From: Flavobacterium sp. 90
GTDB taxonomy: Bacteria > Bacteroidota > Bacteroidia > Flavobacteriales > Flavobacteriaceae
Length of the DNA: 64,000 nt
Direction: 5' to 3'
Assembly: GCF_004339525.1 (NCBI RefSeq)
Contig: NZ_SMGE01000001.1
Coordinates: 3,968,001-4,032,000 of the forward strand
Shown one piece after another: positions 9,031 to 17,865 of the stretch. Each line of letters starts with the position of its first letter. Position 1 is the stretch's first letter. The position numbers and the translations under genes are program-made. The notes beneath the pieces were generated by a model. The model did not search any database. It saw only the letters and a list, made by a program, of their open reading frames with translations, and had not been told where the DNA came from.

Positions 9031-11178
9031 ATGATAGAATTTTTCAAGCATTTCATACACGAATTCGAATTACCACTTAGTAACCCAGTATTGATTTTTT
9101 CGTTAATACTTTTTATTATACTCTTGTCCCCAATTTTACTTAAAAAAATAAATATTCCGGGAATTATCGGGCTTATTATTTCAGGAGTAATCATTGGACC
9201 TCACGGACTAAATATTCTGGCAAAAAATTCTGCCGTTGATTTATTTTCGACAATTGGACTTCTCTATATTATGTTTATTGCCGGACTTGAACTCGATATG
9301 AATGAGTTTAAAGCCAATCGAAACAAGAGTTTGTTATTCGGATTTTTCACTTTCATTTTCCCTCTTTCGATAGGATTTCCGGTTTGTTTTTATTTACTGA
9401 ACTACGATTTTAACGCCAGTTTTTTGACTGCGAGCATGTTCGCAACACATACTTTGGTCGCGTATCCAATTGTGAGTAAACTAGGAATTGCAAAAAATCA
9501 GGCAGTTGCTATAACCGTTGGAGGAACGATTTTAACAGATACAGCCGTTTTGATTATTCTTGCGGTTATTATGGGAAGCAGTCAGGGAAATCTGAATCAG
9601 GCATTCTGGATAAAATTAACCGTTTCATTGGCAATATTTTCGGCAATTATGTTTTTTGTTATTCCGAGGATTGCAAAATGGTTCTTTAAGAAATTAGAAA
9701 GTGAGAAACACGCTCATTATATATTTGTACTTTCTGTTGTTTTCTTTGCGGCATTTTTGGCAGAAGTAGCAGGAGTAGAGCCTATTATTGGAGCCTTTGT
9801 TGCCGGTTTGGCATTAAATCCATTAATTCCGCATTCGTCAGCATTAATGAATAGAATTGAGTTTATAGGAAACGCATTGTTTATTCCGTTTTTCCTGATT
9901 TCTGTGGGAATGTTGGTTGATATAAGCGTGATTCTTAGCGGACCAACGGCTTTAATTGTTGCCGGAACTTTGAGCGTTGTGGCTATTTTTGGAAAGTGGA
10001 TTGCAGCATTTTTTACCCAAATTGTTTTTAAATATACAAAGACCGAAAGACAACTTATTTTTGGATTAAGTAGTGCGCACGCAGCCGCAACTTTGGCGGT
10101 TATTTTGGTTGGATTTAAAGCAAAAATTCTGGACGAAAACATCTTAAACGGAACCATTATTTTAATTCTGATTACGTGTATTGTAGCTTCTTTTGCTACT
10201 GAAAAAGCCGCTAAAAAGATTGCAATTTGCGAAGAAGAAGTTTCGCATGAAGAAGCTAATAGTGATCAAATTTTGGACGAACATATTTTAATTCCTTTAG
10301 CAAAAACATCGGCAACAGCCAGTTTATTAGATTTTGCACTTTTGATAAAAGACAAAAAATCAGCAAATCCGGTTACTTTATTAACGATTGTTCCGAATAA
10401 CGATCAAGCTGAAAAAAATATATTAAAGTATCGAAAAGCGGTTGATAAATTTGTAATTCAAGGATCAGCATCTGAAGTGAAAATTAATACGATTGCCAGA
10501 ATTGACCATAATCCTGCAAGCGGAATTGCAAGAACTTCTAAAGAGATTATGTCTGACATTGTGATTGTTGGCTGGCCAAGAAAAACCGGTTTCCTGGATA
10601 AGATATTTGGTGAAAACGTTGATTCAATCATCAATAATGTAGACAAAAGTTTATTTATCTGCAGGTTTCAAAAAACATTTATAGAAGAAAAAAGATTGGT
10701 TTTCATTTGTCCTCCTTTTTCAGAAAGAGGAGTTGGATTCCATCTTTTGTTACAGAAAATCTGCCGATTATCGCAAGAATTAAGCGTTCCGATTGTGATT
10801 TATGCCGAGTATAAAACGCATCAAGCCATTCAGCAAGTCGCAACTAAATTGAAGTTGAATGCGAAGTTAGGTTTTAAAAGTATTTTGGATTGGGATAATT
10901 TTGAATCAATTTCAGATGAAATAAAACCAACAGATTTGATTGTTTTCAATTTATCCAGAAAAGGTTCTGTTTCCTATCATTCTATATTTGATAAATTGCC
11001 TCAGAAATTCGAAAGATCATTTAGCGATAACAACTTGATTTTGGTTTATGCCCAAGACGATCGCAAAGAAACTTCAATGGATGCTTATGAAGATTTTAGC
11101 GCTACACCATTGACAAAAGGTCTTGAAGCGATTGAGCAAATTGGTCGAGGTTTAGGCAATATTTTGAAGAAAAGCTAG
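9031..11178 (+). CDS. CPA2-family cation:proton antiporter with cytoplasmic C-terminal region
   Basis: The 715-residue protein has about twelve transmembrane helices in residues 15-395. They include the KefB/NhaA-like core (IPGIIGLIISGVIIGPHG, FIAGLELDM, GGTILTDTAVL, VAGVEPIIGAFVAGLALNP). This places it in the monovalent cation:proton antiporter-2 family, which exchanges K+ or Na+ for protons at the inner membrane. The remaining 300 or so residues are soluble and resemble tandem universal-stress-protein-like domains rather than an RCK/TrkA-N domain. Ion specificity is not readable. It starts a plus-strand run and lies 32 bases upstream of a DUF2625 gene. Confidence 0.92.
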   Translation: MIEFFKHFIHEFELPLSNPVLIFSLILFIILLSPILLKKINIPGIIGLIISGVIIGPHGLNILAKNSAVDLFSTIGLLYIMFIAGLELDMNEFKANRNKSLLFGFFTFIFPLSIGFPVCFYLLNYDFNASFLTASMFATHTLVAYPIVSKLGIAKNQAVAITVGGTILTDTAVLIILAVIMGSSQGNLNQAFWIKLTVSLAIFSAIMFFVIPRIAKWFFKKLESEKHAHYIFVLSVVFFAAFLAEVAGVEPIIGAFVAGLALNPLIPHSSALMNRIEFIGNALFIPFFLISVGMLVDISVILSGPTALIVAGTLSVVAIFGKWIAAFFTQIVFKYTKTERQLIFGLSSAHAAATLAVILVGFKAKILDENILNGTIILILITCIVASFATEKAAKKIAICEEEVSHEEANSDQILDEHILIPLAKTSATASLLDFALLIKDKKSANPVTLLTIVPNNDQAEKNILKYRKAVDKFVIQGSASEVKINTIARIDHNPASGIARTSKEIMSDIVIVGWPRKTGFLDKIFGENVDSIINNVDKSLFICRFQKTFIEEKRLVFICPPFSERGVGFHLLLQKICRLSQELSVPIVIYAEYKTHQAIQQVATKLKLNAKLGFKSILDWDNFESISDEIKPTDLIVFNLSRKGSVSYHSIFDKLPQKFERSFSDNNLILVYAQDDRKETSMDAYEDFSATPLTKGLEAIEQIGRGLGNILKKS

Positions 11179-11210
11179 CTTTAAGAGATAATTCTTACAA
11201 TTTAAATAAA

Positions 11211-11954
11211 ATGACACTGAGGTTTTCCCTAATTACATTGCTGTTTTTGACTTTTACATTAACGGCACAAAACAAAATGAAAAGCGCTGAAGAACTGATA
11301 GATAAAAAAGATCCAGCTTGGACAACTGTTGAAGAATGGATTAAAACGGCAAAAAACAAAGTTGAGGTTTTGCCCGTTGACGCTTCAAAAGCAAAAGAAA
11401 CATTATATAATACTCAAGTTACAACTCGTTCTTCATTAGGAGCGGTTATTTTTATGACTGGCGGAATCTTGGTCGATGATGGCTGGATTAGAATTTTGGG
11501 TTCAGGAAATTCAAAATTTAATCGCACACTTCCTGATTGGAACAAGGGAAAAACGTTTAAAGAGTTTGGAGAAACACCTTCTTTTACATTAATTGCTGAT
11601 GATGCGATTGGTGGCTTTTTCCTTTTAAATGGTGGCGGATTAGGAACTGATTTAGGGAAGGTTTATTATTTTTCTCCGGATAATCTCGAATACGAACCAC
11701 TTGATATTACGTATTCTGAATTTTTAGGATTTTGTTTCAGCAATGATTTGGATAAATTCTACGAAGGCAACAGATGGAAGGACTGGCGACAAGAGGTTTC
11801 GAAATTAAAAGGTGATGAGGTTTTTAATTTTTACCCTTTTCTATGGACCGCCGAAGGAAGCGATATTAATAAAAATTCAAGAAAAATAATTCCGGTTCAG
11901 GAACAATATAGTTTAAATCTTGATTTGCGAAAGCAACTTGGCTTTGAGCAATAG
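11211..11954 (+). CDS. DUF2625 family protein with signal peptide
   Basis: The 247-residue protein begins with an apparent signal peptide (MTLRFSLITLLFLTFTLTAQ), so it is probably periplasmic. The rest matches the DUF2625 pattern: SAEELIDKKDPAW, GILVDDGWIRILGSG, FTLIADDAIGGFFLLNGGG and a closing FYPFLWTAEG segment. The family has no assigned biochemical role. It may be cotranscribed with the antiporter. Confidence 0.85.
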   Translation: MTLRFSLITLLFLTFTLTAQNKMKSAEELIDKKDPAWTTVEEWIKTAKNKVEVLPVDASKAKETLYNTQVTTRSSLGAVIFMTGGILVDDGWIRILGSGNSKFNRTLPDWNKGKTFKEFGETPSFTLIADDAIGGFFLLNGGGLGTDLGKVYYFSPDNLEYEPLDITYSEFLGFCFSNDLDKFYEGNRWKDWRQEVSKLKGDEVFNFYPFLWTAEGSDINKNSRKIIPVQEQYSLNLDLRKQLGFEQ

Positions 11955-12024
11955 AATTTGGTTTTTGAGATTGAGTTATTATTTTTAAGAAAAGGTAATT
12001 CTTGAAAATCATATGATTATTTAG

Positions 12025-12594
12025 ATGAAAGAAAAAATACTTTTATATCTGTTACTGATTTCATTTTCCTGCTTTTCTCAAACGGGTAAATTGAATGGTA
12101 AGCTAATTTTAAAAGATACTGAGAATTATAAAAAGGTTCTTGAAAACACCTATATAATTTTAAAAACTAGCATTAAGACTGATAGTATAAAAGTTGATTC
12201 TGATTTAAGGTTTGTATTCGAAGATGTAAAAGCGGAGAAGAAAATAAAAATATTTATTTCGCCAAGGACTTATCCCATTAATACTTATTATATAATGGAC
12301 TTAAAGAAAAATGAAATAAAGAATGTAGAAATTCCATATACATCGACTTGTCCTTATTCAAAAGATAGAAATAATGTTTGTCCAACTTGTAGTAAGAATG
12401 ACAAAGTACTTCCAATTGTTTATGGGTTAATAGCAACAGTAAATTACAAGGATAAAGATGGAAATCCTACAGATAAAAATGGAAATATAATTTCTAAAAA
12501 AGAGAGTAAAAAGGTAAAATATAAATCTGGTGGCTGTGTGGTATCTGATTGTCAGCCGACTTGGTTTTGTCAAAGAGATAAATTGAATTTCTAA
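12025..12594 (+). CDS. Secreted protein of unknown function with C-terminal cysteine motifs
   Basis: I do not recognise this 189-residue protein. It begins with a signal peptide (MKEKILLYLLLISFSCFSQ; either an ordinary signal peptide or a weak lipobox). A beta-rich middle resembles a carboxypeptidase-regulatory-like fold. The C-terminal half has paired cysteines: STCPYSKDRNNVCPTCSK near residues 112-129 and GGCVVSDCQPTWFCQ near the end. The spacing suggests disulfides or a metal site outside the cytoplasm. The ATG follows TTATTTAG directly with no strong ribosome site. Confidence 0.65.
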   Translation: MKEKILLYLLLISFSCFSQTGKLNGKLILKDTENYKKVLENTYIILKTSIKTDSIKVDSDLRFVFEDVKAEKKIKIFISPRTYPINTYYIMDLKKNEIKNVEIPYTSTCPYSKDRNNVCPTCSKNDKVLPIVYGLIATVNYKDKDGNPTDKNGNIISKKESKKVKYKSGGCVVSDCQPTWFCQRDKLNF

Positions 12595-12613
12595 TTTTAA
12601 ACTTCAGTGAATT

Positions 12614-12991
12614 ATGAAACACAAAGCAGTATCAATCCGACCCTTTATTGGAGCCAAAGATTTTGAAATCTCCAGAAGTTTCTATCAGGATTTAGGTTTT
12701 GAGGAAGGCGTTTTAGATCCAAAATTTTCTGTTTTTAAGTCAGGAGATTTGGCTTTTTATCTTCAGGATTATTATGATAAAAGCTGGAATGAAAACACGA
12801 TGATTTTTCTTGAAGTCGAAGATGTTGATTACTATTATAATGAACTTTTGAAACTCAATCTAACGGAAAAATACAGCGTAAAATTAACTCCAACGAAACA
12901 TTTTGATTGGGGAAGTGAATGTTTTCTTCATGATCCATCGGGAGTTTTATGGCATTTTGGAAATTTTTCAGGTAAAGAGTATAAAAAATAG
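12614..12991 (+). CDS. VOC/glyoxalase-superfamily protein
   Basis: The 125-residue, single-domain protein shows the vicinal-oxygen-chelate pattern: SIRPFIGAKDFEISRSFYQDLGF at the N-terminus, FLEVEDVDYYYNELL in the middle and FLHDPSGVLWHFGNF at the end. Members include glyoxalase I, extradiol dioxygenases and bleomycin-binding proteins. This short form cannot be assigned a substrate. Its stop codon is followed at once by a long inverted repeat. Confidence 0.85.
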   Translation: MKHKAVSIRPFIGAKDFEISRSFYQDLGFEEGVLDPKFSVFKSGDLAFYLQDYYDKSWNENTMIFLEVEDVDYYYNELLKLNLTEKYSVKLTPTKHFDWGSECFLHDPSGVLWHFGNFSGKEYKK

Positions 12992-13088
12992 TTGCCACGA
13001 ATTTCACGAATGAGCACGAATTTTTCTGCAAATTGACATAAATATTATGCGTATTTCAATTAGTGAAAATTAGTGAAATTCGTGGCAA
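12992..13088. repeat. 16-bp-arm inverted repeat starting at a stop codon
   Basis: Arms TTGCCACGAATTTCAC (12992-13007) and its exact complement (13073-13088) flank a 65-base centre with further short CACGAA/GTGAAA units. The left arm starts on the base after the VOC gene stop codon (12989-12991). It belongs to the same family as 7191-7280. Confidence 0.85.
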
Positions 13089-13094
13089 AAAAAA

Positions 13095-13197
13095 TTATAA
13101 ACTAAAATTTTCTAAGTGTATTGTGTTTTCTTCTCTTTGATACCAATCATTATAAACCAATTCTATATTTTCGGCTTTAAATTCTCGGAAATAAAAA
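13095..13197 (-). pseudogene. Remnant of the 3' end of the 2'-5' RNA ligase-like gene
   Basis: Read on the minus strand, this stretch encodes EFKAENIELVYNDWYQREEN followed by about a dozen divergent residues and a stop at 13095-13097. The intact gene at 14411-15100 ends with EFKAENLELVYNDWYQREEN and a different tail. Nucleotide similarity is high from about 13120 to 13197 and stops just downstream of the acyltransferase stop codon at 13211. No start codon or upstream part remains. It is best explained as a duplicated 3' fragment separated from its parent by the acyltransferase gene. Confidence 0.85.
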
Positions 13198-13210
13198 TAA
13201 CTTTAAAGAA

Positions 13211-14305
13211 CTATAATTTTGTTCTTAATTTCATAAAAGGTTTCTCTATTATTTTATGAAGTACAAAAGCGATTAATACACATGATAAAATGCAAATTAC
13301 AAGTGTAAAATTACTGTTGGTATCTATTTTAAAACGCAAAAGAAATTGTTGTGTAAGATGAATGATTCCTTTATGTGTCAAATAAATTCCGTAGGATAAT
13401 GAAGCTATAAATGTGGTTGTTCTTGATTCATATTTATATAAAAAACATGTTGGAGATATTGCACCTAAAAGCATAAAACCGTATCCTAAGCCAATTAATG
13501 GGAATCCAAAAATTGAAGCATAAAAAGATCTTTCGTCATAACATAAAAAATACGCTCCTGTTAATAGCAATAAGCTAATAATTAAAAAAAGATTTCCAAA
13601 TTTGGATAGTTTATTCCATAAATGAGGTTTAAATTGGTAGATCGCAGCAATTGTAACTCCTATTAAAAGCCCGTCCAAACGATTATATGTTGGATAATAA
13701 ATAAATTTATACCAAAAAAGCCATGAATCATCTTTATCAATATTTGGTAAATATAAACTGTCCCAACTATAGAATCTAACTGCAAATCCAAGAATAAATA
13801 CAACAATTAATAGCCAATATGATTTATTAAAAAGCTTAGTTGACTGTAAAAAAATCAATAGAATTGGTAAAATCAAATAAAAGTGTTCTTCAACACAAAG
13901 AGACCAACCATGAGAAAATGTCCCAAAATCTCTAATATTCAATCCAAAGTTTTGAGTAAAAGTTAGTAATTTCCATAGAGGAGGAAGTGCTTCTTTTTCT
14001 CTGAAAAAAGGAAAGGCAAAATAAATTGCAGTAACAAACCAAAAAAGGGGAAGAATCCTGAAAAAACGTTTTAAGAAGAAATTTTTAAAGGAAATTTTTT
14101 CTCCATTTTTAATTTTAAAAAAAAGTTGGGAAGAAATTAAAAATCCACTTAAAACAAAAAATAAATCGACACCAGTCCATCCAAATTTAGCTACACTTGT
14201 CAACCATTCAGGATAACCGAAAATAGGGATTTGATAATGGAATAAGAAAACAAAACATATTGCAAAAGCTCTTAAATGATCTAATCCGTATAGTTTTTTC
14301 TGCAC
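13211..14305 (-). CDS. Acyltransferase 3 family membrane protein (OafA/YrhL type)
   Basis: The 364-residue protein has about ten transmembrane helices and the family hallmarks: LYGLDHLRAFAICFVFLFHY near the N-terminus with the conserved histidine, GWTGVDLFFVLSGFLIS, FFLKRFFRILPLFW and WSLCVEEHFYLILPI. Such enzymes transfer acyl groups, often acetyl, to sugars of surface polysaccharides or other extracytoplasmic acceptors. It lies between the intact RNA ligase-like gene and a copied fragment of that gene's 3' end, so it has probably been inserted or has come in with a duplication. Confidence 0.92.
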   Translation of the reverse strand: MQKKLYGLDHLRAFAICFVFLFHYQIPIFGYPEWLTSVAKFGWTGVDLFFVLSGFLISSQLFFKIKNGEKISFKNFFLKRFFRILPLFWFVTAIYFAFPFFREKEALPPLWKLLTFTQNFGLNIRDFGTFSHGWSLCVEEHFYLILPILLIFLQSTKLFNKSYWLLIVVFILGFAVRFYSWDSLYLPNIDKDDSWLFWYKFIYYPTYNRLDGLLIGVTIAAIYQFKPHLWNKLSKFGNLFLIISLLLLTGAYFLCYDERSFYASIFGFPLIGLGYGFMLLGAISPTCFLYKYESRTTTFIASLSYGIYLTHKGIIHLTQQFLLRFKIDTNSNFTLVICILSCVLIAFVLHKIIEKPFMKLRTKL

Positions 14306-14410
14306 TTCAGTATTTGCTTTTTTAGTTTTTAAAACTCAAAGATAATTGAAATCACAAGATTTAAAATTTTGAGAATTCAACTTTTATTAACAAAATTAAA
14401 AGAGGTAGTT

Positions 14411-15100
14411 TTAAAATTGGCTTAAATAAAATGGATATAAATCAACCGTGTTTTCTTCTCTTTGATACCAATCATTATAAACTAATTCCAGATTTTCTGC
14501 TTTAAATTCTCCGAAATCAAAATCACGAAATTTTTCTGTAACTTCGATTAATTTCTTTGGATTTTGAAGTTTTTGCTGAAATCTCATTACTGTAGAATGT
14601 GCGGTTGCAATGGTATATCGGCTATCAATACTTTGTTGTAAAGTTGACTTTTTAAAATTCTCGCGTAGTTTATCGCGTAAATTATTAAGAGATTCATCCG
14701 TTGGAAAACCTTGAATCATCAAAGCAGAAGGTGACGCTGTAACGCCTTGAAATTTAATCTTGATTTCGTTTACATCAATCAGACTTTTTTTGATAATTTC
14801 GATATAATCTGCAATTGTAATTTTTTCTAAACTAAAACCTTCATAACACGAAATAATCGACATTACAGTAATATGAATATCAGAATCCGGATAATAATAC
14901 TGTAAAGGATCAATTGCTTTTAATTCGTCTAAAAACAACTGAATATTAGCTTTAATAGTTTCGCTTGGTCTGATTAATAATGTAATTCCAAAACGGGAAT
15001 CAGATTTGTCATTAATTTGAGAATCCAGTTTGTAATTACCTGCTAAAATAGCTTCAGAAGATTTTTTGTAAAGTTCGTTATAGTGTTCTTGTAAATTCAT
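14411..15100 (-). CDS. 2'-5' RNA ligase / 2H phosphoesterase family protein
   Basis: The 229-residue protein has the two short His motifs of the 2H phosphoesterase superfamily: HITVMS near residue 102 and HSTVMRF near residue 168. Enzymes of the family act on 2'-5' linkages or cyclic phosphates in RNA or nucleotides; the substrate here is unknown. The stop codon of the DUF1801 gene is six bases before its own start, in the same direction, so the pair is probably cotranscribed. A duplicated fragment of its 3' end is found at 13095-13197. Confidence 0.85.
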   Translation of the reverse strand: MNLQEHYNELYKKSSEAILAGNYKLDSQINDKSDSRFGITLLIRPSETIKANIQLFLDELKAIDPLQYYYPDSDIHITVMSIISCYEGFSLEKITIADYIEIIKKSLIDVNEIKIKFQGVTASPSALMIQGFPTDESLNNLRDKLRENFKKSTLQQSIDSRYTIATAHSTVMRFQQKLQNPKKLIEVTEKFRDFDFGEFKAENLELVYNDWYQREENTVDLYPFYLSQF

Positions 15101-15106
15101 TTCGTA

Positions 15107-15475
15107 TTATTTCTTTTTGACTTTTTCCAGATTTTGTTTTACTCTGAATTTTACAATTTTAGTGATTAAGTCAAAAGGCATTGGTTGATTTAAAGGAAAT
15201 TGTACAGAACCTTTTCCAGATTTGTATTTCGAAAGTTCTGCTGCAAAAGCTTCGTGTCCGCTTGGTAAAGCATACAAACCAATATGATTTTTGAAAGCAG
15301 CGAAATAAACGACAATTCCGTTTTGCTCAAAAGCCGGCATGGAATAACTGATTTTTTCTTTGGCATTTGGAGCTGCTTTTTGGATTGTCATTCTCACTTT
15401 CTCCAAAATTTCCTGAACATCATTTGGGAATGCTCCAATGTATTCGTCGATATTTTCAGGTTTCTTGGTTTCCAT
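15107..15475 (-). CDS. DUF1801 (YdhG/YjbR-like) small protein
   Basis: The 122-residue protein matches the DUF1801 pattern: NIDEYIGAFPNDVQEILEKV, AKEKISYSMPAFEQNG, FAAFKNHIGLYALPSG and GKGSVQFPLNQPMP. The fold is CyaY/YjbR-like and no activity is established. It is one of three DUF1801 genes in the window, with 22696-23121 and 30993-31388. It is followed after six bases by the RNA ligase-like gene. Confidence 0.9.
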   Translation of the reverse strand: METKKPENIDEYIGAFPNDVQEILEKVRMTIQKAAPNAKEKISYSMPAFEQNGIVVYFAAFKNHIGLYALPSGHEAFAAELSKYKSGKGSVQFPLNQPMPFDLITKIVKFRVKQNLEKVKKK

Positions 15476-15508
15476 TTTTTGTAATTATTTTGAAGAATAG
15501 GTTAATGA

Positions 15509-15626
15509 ATCTCTCGCAAAGACGCGAAGTCGCAAAGTTTTAGCACGCAGATGGCGCGGATTTAAGTAGTTTTTTTTAATCTGCGCGAAACAAAAAAAAC
15601 TTGCGACTCTGCGACTTTGCGAGATT
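15509..15626. repeat. Nested inverted repeat ('CGCAAAGACGC' family)
   Basis: The outer arms AATCTCTCGCAAAGACGCGA and the complementary TTGCGACTTTGCGAGATT-like end flank an inner palindrome with GCAGATGGCGCGGATT / AATCTGCGCG. It is related to 6028-6092 and 63134-63203 and lies between the SRPBCC and DUF1801 genes. Confidence 0.75.
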
Positions 15627-15655
15627 AAAACATAAAATCTTAATTTATAATCTTT

Positions 15656-16123
15656 TTACGCGAGACCTTTTGGAAAACGATCCAAGACCAAATTCAACAA
15701 AATATTATGTTCTAAATACGCTTTGGCTCCAGCCAAAACTAACGTAAAACCTTCTGTCGAATTGCGAACCTGATCGATTATTTTATCTGAATCTCCTTTT
15801 AAACCGGAATTTGTAATACTCACAAAAGTTTCATTTTCGTTTAACGGAGTAAAAATCCATTCGACCAAAGTAGTTTCATCAGGATTTCCCCATTCGATTA
15901 CAATTTTTTTATTTTCCTGCAAAACATGTGTTGTCACCGTTAACGAAAACCCATACATTTCCCATGTCCATTCGGTTTTTGTATCTTGTTCTAATTTTCC
16001 GGAACCTTTGGTAAACCAAAATTTGCGAGTGATTTCCGGATCAATAAAAGCCTGAAAAACTTCTGAAACAGGTTTTCTAATCAGCATTTCGGCTTTTGCG
16101 AAGTGGTTGTTTTCTACTTTCAT
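15656..16123 (-). CDS. SRPBCC (AHSA1-like) domain protein
   Basis: The 155-residue protein shows the START/SRPBCC pattern: AEMLIRKPVSEVFQAFIDPE at the start, TRKFWFTKGSGKL, WTWEMYGFSLTV and VEWIFTPLNENETFVSITNSG. These small beta-barrel proteins bind hydrophobic ligands or act as Hsp90 co-chaperone-like modules. No ligand can be assigned. A second SRPBCC gene with a similar N-terminus lies at 27050-27535. Confidence 0.88.
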   Translation of the reverse strand: MKVENNHFAKAEMLIRKPVSEVFQAFIDPEITRKFWFTKGSGKLEQDTKTEWTWEMYGFSLTVTTHVLQENKKIVIEWGNPDETTLVEWIFTPLNENETFVSITNSGLKGDSDKIIDQVRNSTEGFTLVLAGAKAYLEHNILLNLVLDRFPKGLA

Positions 16124-16190
16124 TATTTGTTGGTCAGATGTTGTTTGTAAAATGTGAAATGTTGTTTGTGAGATGTGAAATGCGCTTCGT

Positions 16191-16292
16191 TTGTCATTTC
16201 GACGGAGGAGAAATCACACATGAAACTCTGTAATCAAAATCGCCAATTTTTGTCGAATCCCGAGTGTGATTTCTCCTCCGTCGAAATGACAA
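16191..16292. repeat. Perfect 29-bp inverted repeat
   Basis: Arms 16191-16219 and 16264-16292 are exact reverse complements, containing TTTCGACGGAGGAGAAATCA. The centre is about 44 bases. A single, slightly altered arm occurs at about 21478-21510. It lies between a deacetylase gene and an SRPBCC gene, both on the minus strand. Confidence 0.9.
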
Positions 16293-16431
16293 GATTGGGT
16301 TTAAACTTCAAATATTTTTTAAACCTCTAATTTAAGAAAGAAATTCCAAATAGGTTAAATAAAAAAAATCCACACAAGTTTTTGAACTCACATGGATTGT
16401 AATCTAAAATCAGCAATCTAAAATATATTTT

Positions 16432-17382
16432 TTACTCTCTTATCGTTGTTTTGTCATGCAAAGCGATTTCGGCGATTTCGTCTTTTCGTTTAAAGCTTAC
16501 GCCTTGATGTTGTTGCATATATTTTATAAGATCGTTTGCAGCTTTTACCATTTGTGGAGTTCCGCCAATACGATCATGAAAGCTTATAGACATTTGTCGG
16601 CGTTGTGTTTCGCTTTCGGCATAAAGTTGGTCAAATTCCATTTTTGCCTGCTGTAAAAACTGATCTGCCGAAAAGTTTTTTCCTTCAATTAGAACAATAT
16701 CATTACAGCGAATTGTGTAGGGAACTACTGCAAAATCTTTATTTTTTACCTGAATAATAAAAGGTTCATCGCGACTTAAATCATCAATGTGATATTTAAA
16801 ACCAAGTTCTTGCAGGATTTCTAAAGTATTTGTTCCGCGGCGAAGCCAATTTGCATTGTAACCAACAGGTGTAAATCCGGTTACACTTTTTATGGCATCA
16901 ACACCATCTTTTATAAATTTCTTTTCTTCGTCATAGGGCATTGTATATTGTGTACTCCAGCTCATTCCGTGCGCAGCAGCTTCATGACCTCTTTGTACAA
17001 TTTCTTTGGCAAGTTGAGGATTTTTTAAAACCGCAGTTCCAACCATATGCGACGTTACTTTCACGCCTAACTTATCCCAATTGTCCAGCATTCTTGGAAC
17101 ACCTTCTTTATAACCGTATTCATACCAGGTTGCAGCGGGAAGATCAATATATCCTTTTTGTATATTTTGAGGAAATGGGCTTTCTGCATTTTTGGGTTGT
17201 CCGCCAGCTTCAAATTGCATAGAAATTGAAACAATTAATCTGGAACCATCAGCCCATTTTGTTTTTTGAGGCGTAAATAATGGAGCCGTTTTTGAAACTT
17301 CTGAAAAAGTTTCTATAGGATTCATCATTCCAACCATTCCAATAATTCCGGTTTGTTTTATAAAATTTCGTCTTGAACTCAT
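16432..17382 (-). CDS. Tat-exported polysaccharide deacetylase family protein
   Basis: The 316-residue protein starts with a twin-arginine signal (SSRRNFIKQTG followed by a hydrophobic stretch), so it should be exported folded. The rest resembles the PuuE/allantoinase-like branch of the NodB fold: VSISMQFEAGGQP at the first strand, YGYKEGVPRMLDNWDKLGV, GHEAAAHGMSWS with the conserved histidine, and SISFHDRIGGTP. The first strand lacks the classical metal-binding aspartate, as in that branch, so hydrolysis of an N-acyl or amide bond other than chitin is likely. It follows a DoxX gene by five bases. Confidence 0.85.
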   Translation of the reverse strand: MSSRRNFIKQTGIIGMVGMMNPIETFSEVSKTAPLFTPQKTKWADGSRLIVSISMQFEAGGQPKNAESPFPQNIQKGYIDLPAATWYEYGYKEGVPRMLDNWDKLGVKVTSHMVGTAVLKNPQLAKEIVQRGHEAAAHGMSWSTQYTMPYDEEKKFIKDGVDAIKSVTGFTPVGYNANWLRRGTNTLEILQELGFKYHIDDLSRDEPFIIQVKNKDFAVVPYTIRCNDIVLIEGKNFSADQFLQQAKMEFDQLYAESETQRRQMSISFHDRIGGTPQMVKAANDLIKYMQQHQGVSFKRKDEIAEIALHDKTTIRE

Positions 17383-17387
17383 AATTT

Positions 17388-17780
17388 TTATTTTTTAATT
17401 AATAAATCAATTGCCCAACTATTCGAATCAATGAAATGTAATAATAAGGCGAAAAATGCAATATGAATAAGTTGTGACGGAACTGCTTCCCAGTTCTCAA
17501 TCATTGATGTTCCAAATAATAAGGCTAGCATTACAACTCCTCCGGCAATTAAAGATGGTTTGGTAAAAAGTCCCAGCAATAAGAGCAAACCAATTGCGAA
17601 TTCTGCTATTGGTAAAATGTAGCTAAAAGGTGTTACAATGAATTTTGGTAACATAGAATTTTCAAAACTGCCAATCATCCAGTTACTGAAAGTGGTTAGT
17701 TTTGGCAAGCGTACTAATCCATGTCCAAACATGCTAATGGCGATGGCGAGACGTAATAATAAAAAAGAGGTTGTTTCCAT
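17388..17780 (-). CDS. DoxX family membrane protein
   Basis: The 130-residue protein has four hydrophobic helices and typical DoxX segments (LLLRLAIAISMFGHGLVRLP, PIAEFAIGLLLLLGLFTKPSL). The family is linked to quinone-related or redox membrane functions, without a firm activity here. Its stop is five bases from the start of the Tat-exported deacetylase gene, suggesting an operon. An AraC-type regulator is transcribed divergently from 17866 and is a plausible controller. Confidence 0.88.
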   Translation of the reverse strand: METTSFLLLRLAIAISMFGHGLVRLPKLTTFSNWMIGSFENSMLPKFIVTPFSYILPIAEFAIGLLLLLGLFTKPSLIAGGVVMLALLFGTSMIENWEAVPSQLIHIAFFALLLHFIDSNSWAIDLLIKK

Positions 17781-17865
17781 TTTTGTATGATTTTATAATA
17801 CAAAGTTGCGAAGAACAACTTTTTAAAATTTGTACAATCATGGGATTAATTTGTATTTTTGGAAG

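Noticed and set aside
17830..17865. Upstream start for the AraC regulator
   Set aside because: The extra 12 residues have no family character and the ATG at 17866 gives a normal N-terminus; the upstream start would lie closer to the divergent doxX gene.
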